Below are positions 1 to 6,721 of a stretch of DNA of 20,892 bases, piece after piece. Origin of the DNA: Candidatus Poseidoniaceae archaeon. Lineage in GTDB: Archaea > Thermoplasmatota > Poseidoniia > Poseidoniales > Poseidoniaceae. The stretch spans positions 1 to 20,892 of the forward strand of contig JASLVI010000014.1 in assembly GCA_030741455.1 (NCBI GenBank), given 5' to 3'. The notes under the pieces are model-generated. The model saw only the letters and a program-made list of their open reading frames with translations. It made no database searches and had not been told where the DNA came from. Numbering within the stretch: position 1 is the first letter of the stretch; every line of letters begins with the position of its first letter. The position numbers and the translations under genes were made by a program.

Positions 1-1994
1 GTCAAGAAGACCTCGCAAATGCGACCATCATTGGCCCTGTTGTTCCAACCGGAGGTGTCGATGATGGCATCCCTCCTGCTCGACTCGAGAATGTATGGGC
101 GATTGATACGCCTGATGACGAAGGTGGTCGGATTACTGTTGGATGGGATGTAAGCGATGCTGACGATTGTGCATACTATGTTGTCTACATGATTACGGGC
201 GTGGTATTTGCGAACGATCCAACCTCTGTAGCAGGTTTCTCAGAATCGACTGTTGTCAACAACTGCGATGATAATTCAACGATTGTCTCACAACTTGATG
301 GGCTTCCGCTTGTTGATAATCTGGAATATTACATCGGGGTTGTTGCCTTCGATACGTGGCTTAACAGCAATCCGAATGATGTTCAGATTGTAACAGCGAC
401 ACCAATCGACAACTCCGGTGGTGCAGCAATGCCTCCAACTCGTATCGAAAATATCCAAGCCTACGATCATCCGGATGATGATGGAACCGCCATCGATGTA
501 GTTTGGTCGATTTCAGATGCTGGAGATTTCAGTAAATACATCGTTTGGGCTGCTGACAAGCCAGTTGATGATGTTGGATATCTGTGGAACCTACACGGTG
601 ATGACCCTGCAACATGTGGATGTATTGTTATCGATAAGCAATGGATTGATGAGGACAAGAATCCAATCGAATTGACATTGAATACTGCATTGTATGGCGT
701 TGGAACACAAACGGATCAGTTTGGACTAGCAGACGCTCCACAGTTGATACGACCAGGAATAGAACTGTTTGTGACCGTCACTGTTCATGACCTTGCAGGA
801 AACGTCTACACCGATTCTTTGCTCTCTGCGAGTGTTGTACCAATCAACAATTTCGAAGATACAACACCCCCGCCTCGTTTGACCAACATTAGCCTAGCCG
901 ATCGCCCTATGGATGATGGTTCAGCACTCTTTGTAGATTTCGAACTATCATCGGCGAGTGATGTCTATCAGTACGAAGTATACGCTGCATCATGGTCGTT
1001 CACAAGTGTTGGTGTCGGTGCCGATGGACCTAATGCACCCGTCCTTGTATTGGAGAGATCTCCTAACCTACCAGCCCTCATTACAGAACTTGCTGGCGAC
1101 ATACCTGTGCTTCCTGGCCAGGAAACATGGGTCGCAGTTGTCCCTGTGGACTCTTCAGCGAATTCATTGAAGAATGACTTGACGGTTGTATCTGCACAAT
1201 CTATTGACGATGGAATCACCGATCCAGGAAACTACCTTCCAAGCATCGAAGGTGTGACACTCGCATGGGTTGAAGAGACCAACATTCTCGTCACTTGGAA
1301 CCATTCAACAAACATCAACGTCGAGGGCTATCAAATTCATATTCGTTCGATCGATTTCATGGATATTTCAGATGCTACACTGCTTGATAATGTATCAACT
1401 GCTAACTCATTTGTCATTACAAAGGATGTTTTCCCTGACCTTGTGAATTCATCCGACTGGTATATCTCGGTCACCACATTCGATGCGAACGGTGTCGTTC
1501 GTGAAACTGTTGATGCGAAGAAAATCAATGCGGTTGATTCGACGGGGCAAATTCCAGAAGAAACAGGTTCTGAGAATAATCTTGAATCCTTATTGACAAC
1601 ACCGAACCTCATCGCTGCTGGTTTAGTTCTTGTTTCCCTCATCCTCTTGCTTGCAATTGTTCGAGGACGTGGAAGAAGATCCCAGAAGGATAAGGAATGG
1701 GAGATTCAAACAGCCACATGGGGAATCAGTGACGACCCATGGGACAAACCTCCTCAGTCCAGTGTGCCTCCACCACCACCGACTACACCTGCACAAGCTG
1801 AATCGCTCTTCCAGGCTGCTGAACGAATTGAACGTCAAGACACTGGCCGTGAACAATATGTTGCACAGAGACCAGTTATGAATCCAGTCCGAGCACCGAT
1901 TGATGATACATTGCTCAACGACCTTGATATCGGTACGTCGCAGAAACAATCGAGTTCTTCCATCGATACATCGTTCTTGGATGACTTGTTGTAA
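1..1994 (+). CDS. Membrane-anchored surface protein with fibronectin-III-like repeats (5' partial)
   Basis: The reading frame is open from the first bases, so this is the C-terminal part of a larger protein. The ATG at 189 lies inside a repeat and is not a true start. The visible part holds three related domains that begin with PPxRLxN, followed by a D-x-P-x-DDG turn and a W/F-x-[LV]S-x-A-x-D...Y-x-VY strand, as in fibronectin type III-like beta-sandwiches. They begin near 72, 432 and 870, and a more divergent fourth domain begins near 1233. One hydrophobic helix (about 1599-1662, NLIAAGLVLVSLILLLAIV) is followed by a basic stop-transfer RGRGRR. A polar tail of about 110 residues carries a PPPPP stretch, so the repeats should face outward and the tail the cytoplasm. 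No catalytic motif is visible. Adhesion or binding at the cell surface is an inference from the architecture. Confidence 0.85.
   Translation, partial: QEDLANATIIGPVVPTGGVDDGIPPARLENVWAIDTPDDEGGRITVGWDVSDADDCAYYVVYMITGVVFANDPTSVAGFSESTVVNNCDDNSTIVSQLDGLPLVDNLEYYIGVVAFDTWLNSNPNDVQIVTATPIDNSGGAAMPPTRIENIQAYDHPDDDGTAIDVVWSISDAGDFSKYIVWAADKPVDDVGYLWNLHGDDPATCGCIVIDKQWIDEDKNPIELTLNTALYGVGTQTDQFGLADAPQLIRPGIELFVTVTVHDLAGNVYTDSLLSASVVPINNFEDTTPPPRLTNISLADRPMDDGSALFVDFELSSASDVYQYEVYAASWSFTSVGVGADGPNAPVLVLERSPNLPALITELAGDIPVLPGQETWVAVVPVDSSANSLKNDLTVVSAQSIDDGITDPGNYLPSIEGVTLAWVEETNILVTWNHSTNINVEGYQIHIRSIDFMDISDATLLDNVSTANSFVITKDVFPDLVNSSDWYISVTTFDANGVVRETVDAKKINAVDSTGQIPEETGSENNLESLLTTPNLIAAGLVLVSLILLLAIVRGRGRRSQKDKEWEIQTATWGISDDPWDKPPQSSVPPPPPTTPAQAESLFQAAERIERQDTGREQYVAQRPVMNPVRAPIDDTLLNDLDIGTSQKQSSSSIDTSFLDDLL
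72..1530 (+). repeat. Tandem fibronectin-III-like protein repeats
   Basis: Four successive protein-level repeats have periods of about 360-440 bases. The first three share the PPxR[LI]xN start and the DxPxDDG loop; the fourth (near 1233) keeps only the beta-sandwich pattern with a TWN and a GYxIH strand. Similarity is at the amino-acid level, and no long identical DNA stretch is visible, so these are old domain duplications and not recent tandem copies. Confidence 0.7.
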
Positions 1995-2033
1995 TACCGT
2001 GATGCTCAAGGCATAGTGCGCAAAGGACGGTTC

Positions 2034-2789
2034 ATGAGCGAGGATGGTCAGAGCCCTCGCTCATCCGTTTTCACGACGATGAGATTCTCAAAGGCAAGCG
2101 GTGTTTTCCTTCTTTCGCAGCACATTGTTCGATTGATAGAACACGCAACGAAATTAAGAATTGATCATTCACATATTGATGAGAGTTCCATTGTTGAATA
2201 CTTGAAACTGAACCCTCCTGAGTTAAATGAAGGCCTCGTTCGTGTAGAATTAACCAGTTCTGCAGAAATCAACATCACGTATCGTCCATTCAGAATTCAA
2301 AACGAACTCATTGATGCGATGACCCATCCAAGCCCACGTTGGCCAAAGCGTATTGCTGGAACAAAACACGGTGCGTGGTCAGCATATATCGAAGCAAGAA
2401 GTGATGCCGAAAGGAAAGGAGCCGATCTAGCGTTGCTCGTCCATGATTTTTCCATCGTGGATGGCGATTGTTGTTCACCCATTGTTCTAGACGAAGATGG
2501 TGTCCTTTGGCTTAGTGGGTCGCCGTTGGCGGTTGATTCGATTACGTTGAAATTATTACGACCATTTCTACTCGCTTCGGGCTATCACATTCAAACAGGT
2601 CAACTCAACGAACGCCTTGTTGCTCGATGTGCTGAAATGGTCGCTGTTGGGACGGGCGTAGGTATTGTAGGCATTGAGTCAATCGATCATGAACCTGTTG
2701 GAGATCGTCAATCACGTCTTTTCAGGTCCTGTAGTTCAGCACTAGAACAACTCTACAACAATTCAGAACATTGGAAAGAGGTGTGGTGA
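2034..2789 (+). CDS. pabC: Class IV aminotransferase-fold protein, PabC-like (4-amino-4-deoxychorismate lyase candidate)
   Basis: This 251-residue protein matches the fold of PLP enzymes that include aminodeoxychorismate lyase, D-amino-acid and branched-chain aminotransferases. It shows VFTTMRF near residue 12, the H-x-x-RL element at 30-34, the likely PLP lysine K111 in GTKHGAW, a GADLALLV strand at 129-136, and the C-terminal EMVAVGTGVGIVGI...PVGD element. ATG 2034 is preferred because AAAGGA lies 7 bases upstream; an in-frame GTG at 2016 would add six residues. The protein begins almost directly at the first conserved strand, so the usual N-terminal segment is missing. The segment that normally reads [VT]E-G-x-x-x-N reads VDGDCCSP here, so the glutamate that contacts PLP is not conserved. 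The stop overlaps the start of pabBA by one base, which points to the lyase step of 4-aminobenzoate synthesis. A different PLP reaction cannot be excluded. Confidence 0.75.
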   Translation: MSEDGQSPRSSVFTTMRFSKASGVFLLSQHIVRLIEHATKLRIDHSHIDESSIVEYLKLNPPELNEGLVRVELTSSAEINITYRPFRIQNELIDAMTHPSPRWPKRIAGTKHGAWSAYIEARSDAERKGADLALLVHDFSIVDGDCCSPIVLDEDGVLWLSGSPLAVDSITLKLLRPFLLASGYHIQTGQLNERLVARCAEMVAVGTGVGIVGIESIDHEPVGDRQSRLFRSCSSALEQLYNNSEHWKEVW

Positions 2790-2791
2790 TG
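2778..2791 (+). promoter_or_regulatory. Ribosome site and stop/start overlap coupling pabC to pabBA
   Basis: GAGGTG at 2778-2783 lies five bases before ATG 2789, and TGA 2787-2789 of the upstream gene shares its final A with that ATG. This decides the start and implies coupled translation of the two proteins. Confidence 0.7.
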
Positions 2792-4987
2792 AAGCCATTG
2801 GACGCTATTCGGCAAGGCCTCATAGAAGATGGGCTCTTAGGACAGAATGCTGAGAATTATGGCTCACCAGATGAACTTATGCTGGTTTCTGCAGGCCCTG
2901 TAAGCCACCTTTCCCGTTTTTCATTGCTCTGTGGACCTTCAAAGAGAAGGGTCATTATTCGACAACCGCCAAAAGAACAGCTACCTGTTGCAAGACCGCA
3001 TTCACCTCTTGCTGGAGAAATTGATTTAGCCACCAATTTACCGTTCACATTTCAAAGAGAAATCTGGGATGGTATTTCTTGGAAACCTGATGTATCCGCA
3101 TCAAGTACGTCTCTTTCTATTGGATTGAGAGAAATCTGTACTGCTTCAAATGATCGGTTTTCACCACATGGTTCTGAAAATATACCATTCATTGGCCCAT
3201 TTTGGGCAGGGGCATTGTCCTATAATTTAGTGCAGATGACACAACCTCTCCGTTTGCAACACCCTCCACAAGAAGAGGATTTACTCTGCGTTTTATGGGA
3301 AATCGAACGCTGTGTCGTACATGACAAAGAAAGCGAACATTTTGTTGTTTTATCGACAGATGCTGAATGGAAAGATAGAGCAAATCAATGCCTATCGAAT
3401 GCTCCGTTGGAATCGGTCACATTTGATGTATTGATTGGCGAGCAGCCAACTTCAAATTGCACAGATCTTGAACATGAGCAGATTGTCAAGTCTGTTCAAT
3501 CTTCCATCATCGACGGTCAACTGTACCAACTCAACTACGGACGTTCGTGGGAGGGAAAGATTCTATCCGAGCCCTGGGATGTTTTCTGCCATTCTACAGC
3601 ATCAAATCCCGCACCGTATTCTGGATTTTTGCATATGAGAGATGAAGCATTTGCGCTGATTTCTGCTTCACCAGAATCACTTCTTACCACTAAAAATGGG
3701 ATTATAACGACCGCTCCAATCAAAGGAACTGCGCCGAGGGGTGCATCAGAAGCTGAAGAATTACTTCTTCGCGAAGATATGATTTCTGATCGTAAAGAAA
3801 GAGCTGAACATCGAATGCTCGTCGACCTCATGCGGAACGATGTTGGCCGTATCTCAAAACCGAACCAGGTTTGGGTCGAACGGTTTGATGTTGAAGCCTA
3901 CGCTGAAGTTCAACATTTAGTCTCACGGATTAAGGGTCGATTGAATGATGGTATCGATGTATTTGATGCGATTGAAAACGTGTTCCCTGGAGGGTCAATC
4001 ACGGGTTGCCCACGGACCGTTGTCTGTGCAGCAATCGATGAATTGGAACAATACCCTCGCTCCTTCTGGACAGGATCAATGGGTTGGTTTGACCCCTCAA
4101 CAGGCGATTCATCATGGAATATTTTGATTCGAACAGCAGAACTTCACAAAAATGCCAATGGTTGGTCATCTAGAGTGACTGCCGGCGGCGGAATTACCAT
4201 CGAATCAAATCCAAAATCAGAAGTCGCTGAAGCGAAGTGGAAAGCAAATGGACTCCTTCGATCATGTGGTTGGCTTGAGGATACGGTTCCTTCAACACCG
4301 ATCAAACACCTTTCCATTCATACTCTTCCACTTGAAAATGAACAATTAAATCACGAAGTTTTGACCTCAATTCATACAGAAGATTTCGCAAAGAATGCGG
4401 TCTTGTTAATCGATAATTTGGATTCTTTTACCTACAACATTGCTCACGATATTTGTGGTCTTGGTCATGATGTAAACATTGTTTCAGGAAGGGATGCTTC
4501 GCAACAATCTGCTCTTGAAATCCTTAAATTGCTCCAACCATCACATGTTGTTCTCGGCCCAGGCCCGGGATGGCCGCAAGATAGTTCGCTGACAATGGAT
4601 TTTGCAAAACTTGCGGTATGTGGAAATACGCCTCCTCTTCTCGGAATTTGTCTTGGACATCAAGCAATAGGTCTTGCAGCTGGTCTTGAGGTCGTCCCAA
4701 GTCCGATTGGGCCAGTTCATGGCACACCTGTCAAGTGTTTACATGAAGGAAATGGCTTGTTTCAAGGATTGGAGGATCTGTCCATGACACGTTATAATTC
4801 TCTCACACTTATGACGAGTGATTGTTTGGGCCATGATAATATTGTTATTGATGCAACCGATGACACCAAGTCTCTTGTTCTCGGGCTTCGTTCAACACAA
4901 GCAACTGTCTTTGGTGTACAATTCCATCCTGAATCTGTTGGCAGTCAATCCGGAGTACAAATCCTATCGAGATTTCTTGAATATTGA
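2789..4987 (+). CDS. pabB-pabA: Fused aminodeoxychorismate synthase, PabB-PabA order
   Basis: This 732-residue fusion has a chorismate-binding domain (about 1-495) and a class I glutamine amidotransferase domain (about 535-732). The first domain has PIKGT with Lys312, the residue that marks aminodeoxychorismate synthase; anthranilate synthases normally have Ala there. It also has DLMRNDVGR (346-354), GGSITGCPR (401-409) and TAGGGI (464-469). The amidotransferase has LGPGPG (589-594), nucleophile Cys621 in GICLGHQ, and His713/Glu715 in QFHPES. The amidotransferase would pass ammonia from glutamine to chorismate to give 4-amino-4-deoxychorismate, which the upstream PabC-like protein would convert to 4-aminobenzoate. 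ATG 2789 is chosen because GAGGTG lies 5 bases upstream and the ATG overlaps the previous stop (TGATG); an upstream in-frame TTG at 2771 lacks that support. The synthase-then-amidotransferase order is the reverse of most fungal and plant fusions. Confidence 0.88.
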   Translation: MKPLDAIRQGLIEDGLLGQNAENYGSPDELMLVSAGPVSHLSRFSLLCGPSKRRVIIRQPPKEQLPVARPHSPLAGEIDLATNLPFTFQREIWDGISWKPDVSASSTSLSIGLREICTASNDRFSPHGSENIPFIGPFWAGALSYNLVQMTQPLRLQHPPQEEDLLCVLWEIERCVVHDKESEHFVVLSTDAEWKDRANQCLSNAPLESVTFDVLIGEQPTSNCTDLEHEQIVKSVQSSIIDGQLYQLNYGRSWEGKILSEPWDVFCHSTASNPAPYSGFLHMRDEAFALISASPESLLTTKNGIITTAPIKGTAPRGASEAEELLLREDMISDRKERAEHRMLVDLMRNDVGRISKPNQVWVERFDVEAYAEVQHLVSRIKGRLNDGIDVFDAIENVFPGGSITGCPRTVVCAAIDELEQYPRSFWTGSMGWFDPSTGDSSWNILIRTAELHKNANGWSSRVTAGGGITIESNPKSEVAEAKWKANGLLRSCGWLEDTVPSTPIKHLSIHTLPLENEQLNHEVLTSIHTEDFAKNAVLLIDNLDSFTYNIAHDICGLGHDVNIVSGRDASQQSALEILKLLQPSHVVLGPGPGWPQDSSLTMDFAKLAVCGNTPPLLGICLGHQAIGLAAGLEVVPSPIGPVHGTPVKCLHEGNGLFQGLEDLSMTRYNSLTLMTSDCLGHDNIVIDATDDTKSLVLGLRSTQATVFGVQFHPESVGSQSGVQILSRFLEY

Positions 4988-5036
4988 GCGCATGGTTGAA
5001 ATGACGGCAGTATTTGGAGAGGAATGAGGGAAGAAG

Positions 5037-5423
5037 ATGCCAATCTGTCGACTCTGTTCTGGAACCTACCCACGCGAATTTTTCATTCATGGGAATGGAC
5101 CTAACACGCAAGTCTGTTCACGATGCGGTATTGAGCATGGTTATGTCAGCAAAGATGAGGTAGCAAACCTCTATGATGATACACTGAAGTCAGCACGTCT
5201 AAGCACAGTAACACGTCGCTATCGCCCTTTCCTGTACCTCACAGTTTTGTGGACGATTTACATCACCACAGTTCGAAGCATTGACCCATGGGGCTGGTAT
5301 ATGCTCATCATGCTGGCAATTCTAACACTCGCTTCGGTTGTTCTCTTCTTCACAAGTGCTGCAAAATATTCCAGTACACTTGCTCGGCTAACGCCTGAAT
5401 ATGAGCGGCCCAAGGGTCACTGA
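5037..5423 (+). CDS. Small zinc-ribbon protein with two membrane helices
   Basis: This 128-residue protein has no recognised family. The N-terminus carries two CxxC pairs, Cys4/Cys7 and Cys27/Cys30, spaced as in a zinc ribbon. Two hydrophobic stretches follow at about residues 65-83 (PFLYLTVLW...) and 88-108 (GWYMLIMLAILTLASVVLFF), then a short polar end. A purine-rich GAGGGAAGAAG immediately precedes ATG 5037. It lies 49 bases after pabBA on the same strand and may be co-transcribed with it. The stop is two bases from the stop of the convergent GTPase gene. A metal-binding membrane protein is all the sequence supports; no function is assigned. Confidence 0.75.
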   Translation: MPICRLCSGTYPREFFIHGNGPNTQVCSRCGIEHGYVSKDEVANLYDDTLKSARLSTVTRRYRPFLYLTVLWTIYITTVRSIDPWGWYMLIMLAILTLASVVLFFTSAAKYSSTLARLTPEYERPKGH

Positions 5424-5425
5424 AT

Positions 5426-6721
5426 TCATTTCGAATGGATCCTTAGAACATCTCCATCAGAGAGTTCATGATCAGCACCAACGATTCGTCGTGTACGTCC
5501 ATCAACACCTTTGATGAAACCATCTCCAAGATCGGAATGCACCTTGTAAGCGACTTGTTTGGCTTGTATTCCGTTCTGAACGACAAAGGCATCAGGCAAT
5601 ACATTCCCATCTCCATCGGTCCAATGGGTTTCATCTTGGACAGGATAAACAACAATACGTTCAAGTTCATCGAAAAGGACCTGATCCAATAGTTTCGTTA
5701 ACCCAGTCCCTTGCAATTTGTTCAAACGTTCACCGAGAACTGTCATTCCTTTCATCTGAGCATCGCTCATGGATTGGTTCTGATTCAATTCAAATGAAGT
5801 TGAACCGGATGTATACGAAATAAATCCAGCCTTGTTTGCTTGACGAAGTGCCAACTCTGTTTCAGCCGAACAAGGTGTAAATTGAGAGAGTGTATCTTGA
5901 AGGTGTTCAAGTACACCAGCTGGAGCCATGTCCGCTTTATTTCCTGCAATAAAAATAGGAAACAATTGCTTTCGTAGTGAAGAGGCGAGAAGAATCAAGA
6001 CATCATCGGACCAATCCCAAGGAGAGGTCATATCCTTGTGGAGTTGGGTGAATGTATCAAAGGCACGTTGACACATGGAATCTGTTGCCCCTAATCCGGA
6101 AAGACGCTCTTGCAGAAATTGTGTGAAACCTTTCACACCTTCAGCTTGAATCCGACGAGCACCGCGAGCCCAGCCCTCTTTGATTAATCCTAAAACCCAG
6201 GCATCAAGTTCCTCTGTAAGGAAGGTGATTTCTGCAAGTGCTTGTTCAATCGCTTGCTCTTTTGTTGCTTTCAAACCTGTAGGATTTCCTTCTGCATCGG
6301 TTGTCCCTGCAACATCAATTACCTGAATCAATGCATCACATTCTGCTAAATCGGATAGGAAGGCATTACCCCGGCCACGTCCTTGACTTGCCCCGGGAAC
6401 GAGCCCTGCAACATCGACCAGCAAGCATGGAACGTATCGCCTATGCCCTTCGCAGGACCCGGTGCGTGGATTGCATATACTGCCTCCACGATCATCACTG
6501 AGTTGTGTACGGCCGTCTTGCTGAAGCCGTTCTCGTAATGATGCACATGGACAAAGTTCTCGACCTGAAACAAACGAAAATCCAACGTTTGGTTCAATCG
6601 TACAAAATGGATAATTTGCAATATCTACTGGAATCAGTGTCGATGCTGCAAAGAAAGTCGATTTCCCGACGTTTGGTTTACCAACCAATCCAATTCGCAC
6701 GGTTTGACCGCCTCGCTTCAC
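5426..6721 (-). CDS. Archaeal YchF/Obg-family GTPase with Cys-rich insert and TGS domain
   Basis: The protein is a translation-factor-related P-loop GTPase of the YchF branch. It shows GKPNVGKS (residues 14-21), the Switch-I region NYPFCTIEPNVG (36-47), DVAGLVPGA (103-111) and the base-specificity motif NKAD. The C-terminal 75 residues form a TGS domain (VYPVQDE... to the end). Bacterial and eukaryotic YchF/OLA1 carry NxxE and prefer ATP, whereas NKAD here predicts GTP. Between Switch I and DxxG is an insert with Cys57, Cys59, Cys83, Cys90 and Cys99, a possible metal site that resembles archaeal homologues. The GTG start at 6721 overlaps the upstream stop (GTGA). A second GTG at 6700 has GAGG 10 bases upstream and gives the more usual start VRIGLVG, so the first seven residues are uncertain. 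It is the last gene of a minus-strand operon behind the EF-hand membrane protein. Confidence 0.85.
   Translation of the reverse strand: MKRGGQTVRIGLVGKPNVGKSTFFAASTLIPVDIANYPFCTIEPNVGFSFVSGRELCPCASLRERLQQDGRTQLSDDRGGSICNPRTGSCEGHRRYVPCLLVDVAGLVPGASQGRGRGNAFLSDLAECDALIQVIDVAGTTDAEGNPTGLKATKEQAIEQALAEITFLTEELDAWVLGLIKEGWARGARRIQAEGVKGFTQFLQERLSGLGATDSMCQRAFDTFTQLHKDMTSPWDWSDDVLILLASSLRKQLFPIFIAGNKADMAPAGVLEHLQDTLSQFTPCSAETELALRQANKAGFISYTSGSTSFELNQNQSMSDAQMKGMTVLGERLNKLQGTGLTKLLDQVLFDELERIVVYPVQDETHWTDGDGNVLPDAFVVQNGIQAKQVAYKVHSDLGDGFIKGVDGRTRRIVGADHELSDGDVLRIHSK

Noticed and set aside
2789..4987. Anthranilate synthase TrpE-TrpG fusion
   Set aside because: The chorismate domain has PIKGT with lysine, the aminodeoxychorismate synthase signature, and a PabC-like gene is translationally coupled upstream.
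5421..5428. Palindrome TGAATTCA between convergent genes as a terminator
   Set aside because: Only eight bases (5421-5428) are symmetric, with no T-run; too short to call.
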